In this document: in pieces, positions 1-8,241 of the stretch
Position numbering within the stretch: position 1 is the first letter of the stretch
How the letters are laid out: each line of letters opens with the position of its first letter
From: an uncultured Candidatus Nitrosopumilus sp.
GTDB taxonomy: Archaea; Thermoproteota; Nitrososphaeria; Nitrososphaerales; Nitrosopumilaceae
NCBI GenBank assembly: GCA_905479565.1
Contig: CAJQMY010000002.1
Coordinates: 1-42,230, forward strand
Length of the DNA: 42,230 bases
Reading direction: 5' to 3'
The notes under the pieces: model-generated
What the model saw: the letters and a program-made list of their open reading frames with translations, nothing else
The model's database searches: none
What the model was told of the DNA's origin: nothing
Translations under genes and position numbers: made by a program

Positions 1-32
1 CAAAGCAAAATCAATGATTTTAGGATAATGTT

Positions 33-2900
33 ATGACAATTAATTGGAACGAAATAGAAACTAAATGGCGAAACGTATGGGCCAAATCAAAAGAATTTGA
101 GACAAATCCAAATGAGAAACCAAAAAAATTCATTACAGTTGCATATCCGTATCCCAACTCTCCACAACACATAGGACACGGTAGAACATACACGCTGGCT
201 GACGTTCATGCGAGATTTTATAGAATGCAAGGGTACAACGTATTATTCCCAATGGGATTCCATTACACTGGAACCCCAGTGTTAGGGATGGCCAAAAGGA
301 TTGAGAAAGGAGAAAAAGAGATTCTTGACGGATTACGAAATGTATACCATGTTCCCGAAGAAGACATCAAAACATTTGTTGAACCAATAAAGATTGCAGA
401 CTATTTCCATGAAGAGATAAAATCAGGAATGATTGAGATGGGTTATTCAATTGATTGGAGACGAGAGTTTACTACCATCGTTCCAGGTTATCAAAAATTT
501 ATCGAATGGCAAATTACAACACTAAAAGAAAATGGCAGAATCATTCAAGGTAGCCATCCAGTCGGATGGTGTCCAAAGGATCAAAATCCAGTTTCCCAAC
601 ACGATACAATGGGCGATGTAGAGCCAAAAATTGATGAAAAGAATTTCTTGATCAAATTCAAGCTTGGTGAATTTATTTTCCCAGTGACAACACTGCGACC
701 TGAAACAATTTTTGGAATTACAAATCTTTGGGCTAACCCAAATGTTACATACAAAAAAGTAGAAGTAGATAACGAAACATGGATTATTTCTGAAGAATGT
801 GCATACAAAATTGAATTCTTTGAAAAACAAGTAAAAGTGATAGGAGACATTGCAGGTAATGAAATTATTGGACAACGTGCCATCAATCATGATGGACGAG
901 AAATTCCAGTATTGCCTGCTGACTTTGTAGAGCCTAGCATGGGTACTGGATTGGTAATGTCAGTTCCGGCTCATGCGCCAAAAGATTACCAGGCATTGAT
1001 GGACTTGAAGGCTAAAAATTACAAATTAACCTCAAAAATCGAGCCCATTCCGATTATAATTACTGAAGGATATGGAGAATACCCTGCAAAACAGATTTGT
1101 GAAAAATTGGGAGTCTCAGACCAAACAGATGAAAAACTAGAAGAGGCCACAAAGGAATTATACCTTAAAGAATTCACAGACGGCAAGTTAAATGACAAAT
1201 GTGGAGAATTCAACAATGAGAAAGTACAATTTGGACGAGACAAAATTAGGACATGGCTTCAAGAGAATAACACCCTAGAAAAGTTTCCAGTCCTTGAAAA
1301 TTATCCAGTACATTGCAGATGTGGAGCAGAATGTGTTGTAAAAATATTGAACAATCAATGGTTTTTGAATTACGGAGACGAAGAATGGAAGGAACTTGCT
1401 CGTAATTGTTTTGATGAGATGAACATTCTACCGAGCAACATAGAAACAGAATTCAAAGAAGTGATAGAGTGGTTACACGAGCGAGCATGCGCAAGACAGC
1501 AAGGTTTAGGAACTAAACTTCCATGGGATAAGGACTGGATTGTAGAATCACTATCAGATAGTGTGATTTACATGGCATATTATACAATTTCACGATTTGT
1601 AAATGACGAAACTATATCTCCTCAGAATTTAACTCGAGAATTATTTGATTACATTCTGTTAGATAAAGGAGATATGAAACTAGCTGCTAGTACATCAAAG
1701 TTATCAGAGGACATCATCAACACAATGAAAAAAGAATTCCAATATTTCTATCCAGTTGATTCAAGACATTCAGGCAGAGATTTGGTTCAGAATCATTTGT
1801 CATTTTTTGTATTAAACCACGTCGCAATATTTGAGAAAAAATTATGGCCACAAGAAATTGTAGTCAATGGAAGTGTAATGATGGACGGAGCTAAAATGAG
1901 CAAGAGTATGGGAAATATCATCCCATTACGAACCGCAATTAGAGACCATGGGGCGGATCCAATTAGATTAGCAATAATATCATCAGCCGAATTACTACAA
2001 GATGCTGATTTTAACATGGAATCAGTATTTGGCATCCAAAACAAACTAGAATCATTATTACAAGAATGCTCTGGGCTCAAAAATAACACGATCTCAGAAT
2101 TACAAGCAGAAGATAGATGGATTTTATCAAAAACTCAGAGTATGATTGGCACAGTCACAGAATCCCTTGAAAAGATGAGATTAAGGGAAGGATTGCATGA
2201 GATATTATTTTCATTTGAATCAGATTTGAGCTGGTACAACAAACGAGTGCAAGCAAAAGATAGAGAAGATGTTTCAGGGATTTTATATAAAATAAATTCT
2301 GCTCGAGTTGCAATGCTGTCCCCATTTGCACCACACATATCTGAGGAAATATGGAAGAATCTTGGAAATGATGACCAAGTATCGAAATCAGCGTGGCCTG
2401 CACATTCTAAAGACGAAATTAATGCTACTGCAATTCAATCAGAGAATTTACTCAAAAGTACCATTGAGGATATTGCAAACATTCTCAAAGTCACAAAAAT
2501 TACTCCAAAAAAAATCATAATCTACGTAAATTCGGACTTAATGAAATCCAAAGTCTATCGCAAGATATTGAGTATAATGGTAGGCGGACAAAACAATATG
2601 GGAGTGGTAATGAAAGAGATAATTGCAGATCCTGAAACTACAGAGGCTAAAAAAATGCCCGACTATATCCAAAAAGTAATCAAAGATTTGCATTCAGAGT
2701 CTGAGGAGATCAAAAGTATGAAGCTTGGATCTGAAGGCTTTGATGAAAAAGAATTTTTAAAATCTGAACTAGTCGGTATTGGCAAAAAAGAATTTGGAGT
2801 TGGCATTACAGTGTGTTCAGAATCAGATAGCGACATTTATGATCCAAAAGGGAAAGCAAGGCATGCAAGGCCTTTCAAGCCTGCAATTTTGATTGAATAA
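33..2900 (+). CDS. leuS: Leucyl-tRNA synthetase, archaeal type
   Basis: Charges tRNA-Leu with leucine in the cytoplasm. The 955-residue length fits the archaeal/eukaryal LeuRS type. The class I signature HIGH is at residues 46-49 (in PQHIGHGRTY) and KMSKS at about residues 621-625 (GAKMSKSMGN). The CP1 editing domain lies between them; TTLRPETIFG near residue 220 is the conserved threonine-rich editing segment. The C-terminal part (after about 700) carries the anticodon-binding helical domain and the archaeal extension. The ATG start has little upstream sequence in the window (32 bases), so promoter and neighbours cannot be judged. Identification is from seen motifs and family length; very secure. 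Confidence 0.97.
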   Translation: MTINWNEIETKWRNVWAKSKEFETNPNEKPKKFITVAYPYPNSPQHIGHGRTYTLADVHARFYRMQGYNVLFPMGFHYTGTPVLGMAKRIEKGEKEILDGLRNVYHVPEEDIKTFVEPIKIADYFHEEIKSGMIEMGYSIDWRREFTTIVPGYQKFIEWQITTLKENGRIIQGSHPVGWCPKDQNPVSQHDTMGDVEPKIDEKNFLIKFKLGEFIFPVTTLRPETIFGITNLWANPNVTYKKVEVDNETWIISEECAYKIEFFEKQVKVIGDIAGNEIIGQRAINHDGREIPVLPADFVEPSMGTGLVMSVPAHAPKDYQALMDLKAKNYKLTSKIEPIPIIITEGYGEYPAKQICEKLGVSDQTDEKLEEATKELYLKEFTDGKLNDKCGEFNNEKVQFGRDKIRTWLQENNTLEKFPVLENYPVHCRCGAECVVKILNNQWFLNYGDEEWKELARNCFDEMNILPSNIETEFKEVIEWLHERACARQQGLGTKLPWDKDWIVESLSDSVIYMAYYTISRFVNDETISPQNLTRELFDYILLDKGDMKLAASTSKLSEDIINTMKKEFQYFYPVDSRHSGRDLVQNHLSFFVLNHVAIFEKKLWPQEIVVNGSVMMDGAKMSKSMGNIIPLRTAIRDHGADPIRLAIISSAELLQDADFNMESVFGIQNKLESLLQECSGLKNNTISELQAEDRWILSKTQSMIGTVTESLEKMRLREGLHEILFSFESDLSWYNKRVQAKDREDVSGILYKINSARVAMLSPFAPHISEEIWKNLGNDDQVSKSAWPAHSKDEINATAIQSENLLKSTIEDIANILKVTKITPKKIIIYVNSDLMKSKVYRKILSIMVGGQNNMGVVMKEIIADPETTEAKKMPDYIQKVIKDLHSESEEIKSMKLGSEGFDEKEFLKSELVGIGKKEFGVGITVCSESDSDIYDPKGKARHARPFKPAILIE

Positions 2901-3043
2901 ACTGGGTCTTTACGAAATAAAATATCATCGTCAAATTATCCTTCATTGAATAAATTCTTGGCTATTGCAAATCCCAGACTTTAATAAAACAATCTTACAT
3001 AAAATTATGAAAGTTTTAATCAACGACTATAACAGCATTATAC

Positions 3044-3193
3044 ATGGTAGATCTTAAAATATATGAAAAAATAAATGAAGAAATTAAATTTACCGAAGAG
3101 GAAACAGTAGAACTTTTGAAATTAAGTGAAAAAGAAATACTGGTTTTGATTCTTTCTGAATTAAAAAAGATAACAGCAAATACTGAAAAATAA
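3044..3193 (+). CDS. Small acidic helical protein, 49 aa
   Basis: A short open frame from ATG to TAA encoding 49 residues, rich in Glu and Lys, with a Leu/Ile heptad-like pattern (ETVELLKLSEKEILVLILSE) that predicts an amphipathic helix or short coiled coil. It lies in the gap between leuS and the tRNA 3' fragment and does not overlap either. An AT-rich TATA-like stretch (CTTACATAAAA) is near 2995. The composition looks protein-like, and the reverse-strand frame over the same bases looks less so. No family is recognised. It could be a real small protein or a chance frame. Confidence 0.4.
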   Translation: MVDLKIYEKINEEIKFTEEETVELLKLSEKEILVLILSELKKITANTEK

Positions 3194-3226
3194 CACAAGA
3201 GTTTAGAGGTTCTTTATTTTTAGATG

Positions 3227-3263
3227 GGGACCTGACGGGTCTTCGATTCCCATCGAGCCCACA
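3227..3263 (+). tRNA. Orphan 3' tRNA end (T arm plus acceptor strand)
   Basis: The bases resemble the 3' third of a tRNA: a T-loop-like TTCGATT followed by CCC, then CGAGCCC plus discriminator A as the 3' acceptor strand. A matching 5' acceptor (GGGCTCG) with D arm and anticodon arm is not found directly upstream; that sequence instead holds the end of the 49-aa frame and a T-rich stretch. The T arm is imperfect (GGG-TC-TTCGATT-CCC, two extra bases or a C:C opposition). This is best read as a tRNA remnant, for example the att-site scar of an integrated element. A trans-spliced tRNA half is a remote alternative. The full-length source tRNA is not in the window. Confidence 0.45.
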
Positions 3264-3314
3264 AAGAACAACATTTCTAAAAGGATAAAAATCATTTGAA
3301 GAGTTTAGAATCCA

Positions 3315-3503
3315 TTAATCATCATAGCCAACGGTCCTCATACCTACACAAGGCTTGTTTCCTTTGCTCCAACATTTGCAAGAACAGGAAACAGCTTTTC
3401 CGCTTTTCAAATTTTTAATGACTTTATGAAAAATTCCCTCTCTAATTTTTGATTCAATAGATATTATTTCATATCTATCTGATTCTTTATCAGACTCACT
3501 CAT
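3315..3503 (-). CDS. Small Cys-rich protein, 62 aa, end of the sugar-dehydrogenase operon
   Basis: A 62-residue soluble protein. The N-terminal 20 residues are charged (MSESDKESDRYEI). The C-terminal half holds three closely spaced cysteines (CSCKC) and a fourth near residue 52 (KPCVGM), plausibly a metal-binding knuckle resembling a minimal zinc ribbon or SWIM-like motif. Its ATG overlaps the stop of the propeller gene by 4 bases (ATGA), so it is almost certainly co-transcribed and translationally coupled. No family is recognised with confidence. The paired tiny Cys proteins on both sides of the secreted propeller are unexplained. Confidence 0.6.
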   Translation of the reverse strand: MSESDKESDRYEIISIESKIREGIFHKVIKNLKSGKAVSCSCKCWSKGNKPCVGMRTVGYDD

Positions 3504-5044
3504 TTTCTAATCCTCATAATTGCAAGTAGTGGAATTCCAACATACATCATTCCATTAAGTATAATCAGACTAATCCCGTATACCAACACTGAACTTTCTG
3601 AATCCATATCAACATAATTCAAAATCGACAAACTAGAAATCATTGGAGTAATTACAATCTTTACCATTTCACGAAATACTGGATTTTCTCTTTCATAATC
3701 TGCCATCACAGGAGAAAATGAATAGTAGAAATCGTTGAATATACCCATGAAACTAGTACCAGATTCTGTTTGGAGTAGGAAATTATCTCGAATTACACGT
3801 AATTGTTGTACTTGTGGTGCCAACTCTGAACCATAGGTGGCCGTTGCAACAAGACAGCCTCCACCTTCAGAATCAGCAGCGTCAACTGTATTTGCTGGCA
3901 ATATTCTGTAAATCGTACTCTCACTTAATGACACCACATAAAGAAACCCATCCGGACCTCTTTCAATGTCGGTGATACAGCCAAATCCAGTTCCGATTAT
4001 AATTTCATCCATTGTTTCATTTTTGTTTACCATATTGTCTTGAAGAAAATCACTAGAAAATTCAAAACCGTCTCGATTTTCATTTAATTCAAATCTGTAA
4101 AGATTTCCAGTATTACAATCCCCTACAAAAAGAGAATTGTAATAATCATCAATTTCATGAAATTGAGCAAAAGTTAATCCTGTTGGCGCCACAACTTTTT
4201 CCCAAGTAAATTTTGGATCATCATACGCATAATCCTCATAACCAGGAAGTTCTTCCAGTTCTGCCTCTGTTGCAGGACCCATAATGACTATCCATCCACT
4301 ATTAAATTTCTCAGGAACTAAATTGATTTCATCAAAATCATCATCCCCGTTTTCAGTTGCCCATAAATTCCCAGTTACAGGATCAATTGCCAGTCCAAAA
4401 CTATTTCGAATACCCATAGCAAAATACGGTTTTTCTGTTTCTAGTTCTAGAATCACACCGTTATCTTTAAAATCAATATCAGTGCCTTCCAGCCATTCTA
4501 TGGGCTTGTTCTGTAAAAGTGCATATCGTAAAGTATCCCCAATCACTGCATATACTTGATCATCTAATCCTACAACCATTGCTCCCCCATTATGAGAAAC
4601 ACTAGAAGGAAGTTCTTCAAGAAGGATAGGATCGATTAACTTTTCTCCATCCCAATCATACTTGTAAATTCTATTGCCCAATGCATCACCTCCATCTTTT
4701 TTAGATTCTGTAAAATAAAGATAAACAGATGATCCAACGCTAGTGATTCCAAGCATCCCTTTTTCCCCCTCAGAATTTACATTTACATCAAGTACAGATT
4801 CAGATTGCAATATTCCGTTTTGAATTAAACGAACTTGACCATCACTTTTTTGTAAAAATAAAATATCATCTCCAACAAATGTCATTGTAGTTATCATACA
4901 ACACAGATCCGACACATATTCTTCAACAATCAAGTCTTTAACGTTTAATGTCGGCTCATCAAAAACTCCTGCAAAAGCATATGAAATAATGTTTATAGAA
5001 ATAAATCCAATTAAAAATATAGAAATTATTATCAGGGATTTCAT
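3500..5044 (-). CDS. Secreted PQQ-dependent sugar dehydrogenase-like beta-propeller with CFI-box-type C-terminus
   Basis: 514 residues. A signal peptide (hydrophobic residues 2-25, ending near SYAFA) is followed by a glucose/sorbosone dehydrogenase-like six-bladed propeller (about 30-385). Seen marks include SHNGG near 150, GIRNSFGLAIDPVTGNLW near 210-228 and a C-terminal blade (GPDGFLYVVSLSESTIYRI). These resemble the PQQ-binding enzymes, which oxidise aldose sugars outside the cell, but cofactor and substrate are not proven here. The last about 120 residues are a separate module starting GGGCLVATATYGSELAP and ending in a hydrophobic segment. The same module ends the protein at 32054-33040, and it matches the CFI-box-CTERM type. 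The gene follows a 73-aa gene by 5 bases and overlaps a 62-aa gene, forming a three-gene operon. Confidence 0.8.
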   Translation of the reverse strand: MKSLIIISIFLIGFISINIISYAFAGVFDEPTLNVKDLIVEEYVSDLCCMITTMTFVGDDILFLQKSDGQVRLIQNGILQSESVLDVNVNSEGEKGMLGITSVGSSVYLYFTESKKDGGDALGNRIYKYDWDGEKLIDPILLEELPSSVSHNGGAMVVGLDDQVYAVIGDTLRYALLQNKPIEWLEGTDIDFKDNGVILELETEKPYFAMGIRNSFGLAIDPVTGNLWATENGDDDFDEINLVPEKFNSGWIVIMGPATEAELEELPGYEDYAYDDPKFTWEKVVAPTGLTFAQFHEIDDYYNSLFVGDCNTGNLYRFELNENRDGFEFSSDFLQDNMVNKNETMDEIIIGTGFGCITDIERGPDGFLYVVSLSESTIYRILPANTVDAADSEGGGCLVATATYGSELAPQVQQLRVIRDNFLLQTESGTSFMGIFNDFYYSFSPVMADYERENPVFREMVKIVITPMISSLSILNYVDMDSESSVLVYGISLIILNGMMYVGIPLLAIMRIRK

Positions 5045-5049
5045 TTAAT

Positions 5050-5271
5050 TCAGATCCTTATTTTTTCATTGTATTTTGATACTTCATCCAGAGGAATAGT
5101 AATTGCTCTATCTGAGCCTTTGCAATAGTTTTTTCCTTTGAAATGCTTGTGGATTTTAACTTTTGCCATCATAACACTATCTATCCCATAGCTTCCATGA
5201 TGGTCAGTAATTTCTTGACTGACAATATGACAAGTTTTTGAAACATTACACCATTTACACACAATTTTCAT
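5050..5271 (-). CDS. Small Cys/His protein, 73 aa, start of the sugar-dehydrogenase operon
   Basis: A 73-residue protein with a CxxC pair at the N-terminus (VCKWCN, Cys5 and Cys8), Cys14, a His pair (DHH) and a later Cys near residue 50 (NYCKG). This arrangement suggests zinc or other metal binding. It lacks a signal peptide and membrane segment, so it is probably cytoplasmic. It ends 5 bases before the ATG of the secreted propeller gene and is likely the first gene of that operon. I do not recognise the family. Confidence 0.55.
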   Translation of the reverse strand: MKIVCKWCNVSKTCHIVSQEITDHHGSYGIDSVMMAKVKIHKHFKGKNYCKGSDRAITIPLDEVSKYNEKIRI

Positions 5272-5593
5272 TTTTCATCATCAGTCATAGAATTTCTGCA
5301 AGGATTAGAAACTTAAGCGTATTGGAATTTAAAATCTATTTTATTTTATTCAGAATAACAAGAATTTCAACATTACTTTTAGTCCAAGTTTTCAAATATG
5401 CATAGAACAGATTTTCTAAATCATCGACTAGCATTCAAGCCTAGAATCATAGCAGATATTGTCAATTAGAATTCTCTAAAGTCACATTTAGTCGGGATTA
5501 GATACAGTGTCTTCTTAATTGCCTCACCCACAATCATGTCACAGTAAAAATATCTTAGATAATAAACGCACATAATTCTAAAACATCATACGC
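5272..5593. other. 322-base intergenic stretch with no supported gene
   Basis: This AT-rich gap lies between the 73-aa gene and the nitroreductase 3' end. The only open stretches are very short: 23 codons on the plus strand near 5399, and about 23-34 codons on the minus strand near 5465-5570 that run into stops. No tRNA, repeat or hairpin stands out. Minus-strand fragments could be remnants of a decayed small gene, but this cannot be established by eye. Confidence 0.5.
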
Positions 5594-6196
5594 TTAGAAA
5601 TGATTCTCAAAAAATACCTCATCTAGAGATAATTGCCCACCACGCTCTGCTGCATCCTTTAGTCTTTTACCAACCACTACCATCATGACAATCATGTGAT
5701 CTTTTGGTAATTGTATAATATCAGCTAGTTCATCATACTCAAAACCAACCATCGGACAAGAGTCAAGACCCATCTGGCGTGCCGTAAGCATGATGGTTTG
5801 AGCCGCAAAACCACAAGAACGCATTGCCTCATCACGTCTACTTTCTGGGCTGTTTTCATATTTTCGAATAAGGGAATTTTTTACTAGTTCTTGTTTTTCT
5901 ACAGGATGGTTTCTCCAGTAACGTAGTGGTTCTTCTTTCCATGCGCTAAGATTTCCACAAAGAACAATTACTAAAGAGCCGTCTCGAGGTTGGGCCTGAT
6001 CACGAGAAGCTTTTGATATCTTATCTTTAACTGTCTGATCAGTCACATACACAAACCTCCAGTTTTGCTGGTTATAGCTAGTCGGAGATAAAATTGTCAA
6101 TTCTTGGAGTACTTTGATGTCTTCAGGTGACATTTTGTATGAACTATCAAAGTTCTTAATAGCTCGTCGAGTCTTTATGGCATCAAAAGTATTCAT
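5594..6196 (-). CDS. Nitroreductase-family flavoprotein
   Basis: A 200-residue cytoplasmic FMN enzyme of the NAD(P)H nitroreductase fold, usually a homodimer. Seen motifs: the N-terminal phosphate-binding Arg pair in KTRRAIKNF; SPTSYNQQNWRFV near residues 37-49, matching the family's SPSxxNxQPW element; the middle helix GFAAQTIMLTARQMGLDSCPM, which packs on the flavin; and a C-terminal VVVGKR strand. Family members reduce quinones, nitro compounds or flavins, or act on cobalamin; the substrate cannot be deduced here. The gene is divergent from the geranylgeranyl-reductase-like gene, with a repeat-containing 295-base gap between them. Confidence 0.9.
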   Translation of the reverse strand: MNTFDAIKTRRAIKNFDSSYKMSPEDIKVLQELTILSPTSYNQQNWRFVYVTDQTVKDKISKASRDQAQPRDGSLVIVLCGNLSAWKEEPLRYWRNHPVEKQELVKNSLIRKYENSPESRRDEAMRSCGFAAQTIMLTARQMGLDSCPMVGFEYDELADIIQLPKDHMIVMMVVVGKRLKDAAERGGQLSLDEVFFENHF

Positions 6197-6246
6197 GGAA
6201 TAACCAAAAAAAATCCCAAATTTAATTGAATGAAAAGGTAACTGAG

Positions 6247-6341
6247 CTTAAGATCAATACCAAACAGCACTGATGACAGCTCACCACTTAAGATCAGTAA
6301 CTATAGTTATCCTGATGACAGCGACTTGTCTTAAGGTCTGA
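6247..6341. repeat. Intergenic tandem element, about 40-43-base units with two conserved boxes
   Basis: Two conserved boxes alternate. Box A (CTTAAG followed by ATCARTA or a variant) occurs at 6247, 6287 and 6330. Box B (CTGATGACAGC) occurs at 6270 and 6312. Units are therefore about 40 and 43 bases, with a decayed third. Between them is a perfect 12-base palindrome TAACTATAGTTA (6298-6309). The element sits in the divergent region between the nitroreductase and the geranylgeranyl-reductase-like gene, so it may hold operators or a small RNA. Box B resembles the C box of C/D guide RNAs, but properly placed D boxes are lacking except a CTGA at 6338-6341. Confidence 0.55.
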
Positions 6342-6456
6342 AATGGTCGTATTCAGACGAAAGACTCACCTTTTCTGAACATATTATGTAATTTTATTAT
6401 TTAACTCGTACTATCTTTTTCTACTATTGAGAATTTACATAAACAAATTCAGATAG

Positions 6457-6466
6457 TCTATTTATT
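6457..6466 (+). promoter_or_regulatory. TATA-like element before the GGR-like gene
   Basis: GTCTATTTATTA lies about 30 bases before the TTG start at 6492, a distance that fits an archaeal TATA box serving a leaderless or very short-leader transcript. Weak alone, but it supports the TTG start. Confidence 0.4.
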
Positions 6467-6491
6467 ACACCTCAAATTCACTGAAATCATC

Positions 6492-7505
6492 TTGAAGATT
6501 GCAGTAATGGGAATGGGAGTAGCAGGCTCTTATCTTATGGCCAGATTAAAGAATTCAGAACATGAAATTGTAGGATATGAAAGAATGATTGAAGAAAAAC
6601 ATGATTCTATTTGCGCATGGGGAACAATAAAACCAATATTAACAGAATTTTGTAAAAAAACAGGAAGAGATTTTAATGATTTTCTAATTCATGATGGCAA
6701 AAATATGCATGTCAAAATGAATGACGACGTGAAATTTGACATTGGACTAAAAGGACTATGTACATATAACAAACTAGCACTAATCAAAGATTTTATTAAA
6801 GATTCAAAGGTAATTTACGGTGCTCCACCATCAGTAGAAGAACTAGAAAAAGAATATGACATGATAGTTGATTGTACAGGATTTCACAGAGTATACTTGC
6901 CAAAATTAAAAGAAGATTTCTTTTTGCCAACATATGAATACAAAGTGGAATACGAGGACAAGGTTCCATATGATGACTTTTACATTGAACCATTTCCTGG
7001 AATGTCAGGCTACTTTTGGTATTTTCCGCTGGGTGAGAAATGGGCCCATATTGGAGCTGGAGATTACAATAAACAACACATGAAAGCAACAGATGATTTC
7101 TTAAAAAAACACGGAGGTAAAGTCCTTCAAACAAAGGGACGTCCAATTAGATTGGCAACACCTGATAAATGTAAGCCATATTATTTCGGAAAAGTAGTTG
7201 GAGTGGGAGAATCAATAGGAACTGTTTATGCATTGTTAGGTGAAGGAATTATCCCATCAATGCAATGTGTTGAGATATTTTTAGAAAACATGCATGATTT
7301 CAAAGCATATGAGAAAGCAGTAGAAAGACATTACAAAGTATATGCCAAAGTGTTTAATTTTGTACATGCAAAGATTCAGAAAAACTTTAGTTTCCTCAAA
7401 GCATTACCAGACTTCATTGCAATATTTCTTTACATGAAAAAATATGAAGACAGATTTGGAATGAATATCAAAATTGTAGATTTGATGAAAGTTGCAAAAG
7501 CTTAA
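6492..7505 (+). CDS. Geranylgeranyl reductase-like FAD oxidoreductase
   Basis: 337 residues. The N-terminus is a Rossmann dinucleotide-binding motif (IAVMGMGVAGSYL, GxGxxG) that needs the TTG start, since the next in-frame ATG would cut the first strand. Around residue 165-190 is PFPGMSGYFWYFPLGEKW followed by AHIGAGD, which resembles the YxWxFPxG element of the geranylgeranyl reductase family. A C-terminal GEGIIPSM segment corresponds to the second FAD contact. Such enzymes saturate isoprenoid chains of archaeal membrane lipids, though other flavoprotein roles are possible. It is somewhat shorter than typical digeranylgeranylglycerophospholipid reductases (about 400 residues). It converges with, and overlaps by 4 bases, the YkgJ-type gene. 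Confidence 0.75.
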   Translation: MKIAVMGMGVAGSYLMARLKNSEHEIVGYERMIEEKHDSICAWGTIKPILTEFCKKTGRDFNDFLIHDGKNMHVKMNDDVKFDIGLKGLCTYNKLALIKDFIKDSKVIYGAPPSVEELEKEYDMIVDCTGFHRVYLPKLKEDFFLPTYEYKVEYEDKVPYDDFYIEPFPGMSGYFWYFPLGEKWAHIGAGDYNKQHMKATDDFLKKHGGKVLQTKGRPIRLATPDKCKPYYFGKVVGVGESIGTVYALLGEGIIPSMQCVEIFLENMHDFKAYEKAVERHYKVYAKVFNFVHAKIQKNFSFLKALPDFIAIFLYMKKYEDRFGMNIKIVDLMKVAKA

Positions 7506-8206
7506 CTAAAACTTACAGAACCAAATCCTTCACGATTGGTTCTATTTGATGCCATGTTATAGTCATAGATTGTAGCAGAGTATGCTTTTAATTCATCTTT
7601 CATTTGATCTAAATTTTCCGCCAAGTAAAAGCCAGGACAATCACCAGTGAACTGATACGTTGCATGAACTCGTGCCTTTCCCTTTTCATTTTCTAACCAA
7701 CTTGCAAACGGATAGAGATAGCAAACTCCAGGTCTATCAGGATGCATGCTGCATCCACCCTTGTCATCTAAGAATCTACACGAAATATGAGTTCCATCTT
7801 CTTCTGTAGTCTCGTCTGTCTTTCTTTTGAGGTTGATTGTAGTCATGGTAGTCATTTGGCCTGATGGTCCAGGTTCCTGATATGTTACAGTAAGAGTTTC
7901 TTTTTTAATAAATTCTGATGTACTTTTGTATTTTAAACCCTTACCAATTGTAATTAAATCATCAGAAGTTAGTGGCAATCTTCCTTGTCTGTCACAGCAA
8001 TTATGACAGTCAGGCCAAAAACATTTCCACAGGATATATTTTTTTTCAGAATTCAAATAAGGAACATGAAAAACAACATCCTTGACTTTAATTGCATAAT
8101 CAGAAATATCCGTAATTTTACCTAATACAAATTTTCGAATAATTGGATCAACATCCCAATCTTTTTCCAACAAATCTAATGATTCTACAATTTCTTTTTG
8201 AGACAA
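7502..8206 (-). CDS. YkgJ-type Cys-cluster protein
   Basis: 234 residues with the clustered Cys pattern of the YkgJ family (putative zinc or iron-sulfur chelating proteins): CFWPDCHNCCD near residue 57-67, then CRFLDDKGGCSMH and RPGVCYLYPF near 145-170. The conserved PDRPGVCYLYP phrase is diagnostic. No signal peptide is seen. The biochemical role of the family is poorly defined. The start is TTG, just 35 bases from the divergent 106-aa gene, so the two share a promoter region. Its 3' end overlaps the GGR-like gene by 4 bases. Confidence 0.75.
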   Translation of the reverse strand: MSQKEIVESLDLLEKDWDVDPIIRKFVLGKITDISDYAIKVKDVVFHVPYLNSEKKYILWKCFWPDCHNCCDRQGRLPLTSDDLITIGKGLKYKSTSEFIKKETLTVTYQEPGPSGQMTTMTTINLKRKTDETTEEDGTHISCRFLDDKGGCSMHPDRPGVCYLYPFASWLENEKGKARVHATYQFTGDCPGFYLAENLDQMKDELKAYSATIYDYNMASNRTNREGFGSVSFS

Positions 8207-8241
8207 CTATTAAGTTATAACATCTTTTTCAGATGTTATTA

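Noticed and set aside
5272-5593. Short frames in the gap before the nitroreductase (about 23 codons on each strand)
   Set aside because: Too short, no start context, no recognisable motif, interrupted by stops. Possible remnants but not supportable.
6270-6341. A C/D box guide RNA over the two CTGATGA boxes
   Set aside because: Spacers of about 19 bases and the missing D' box do not fit the compact archaeal C/D RNA (about 12-base guides). I kept it as a repeat element only.
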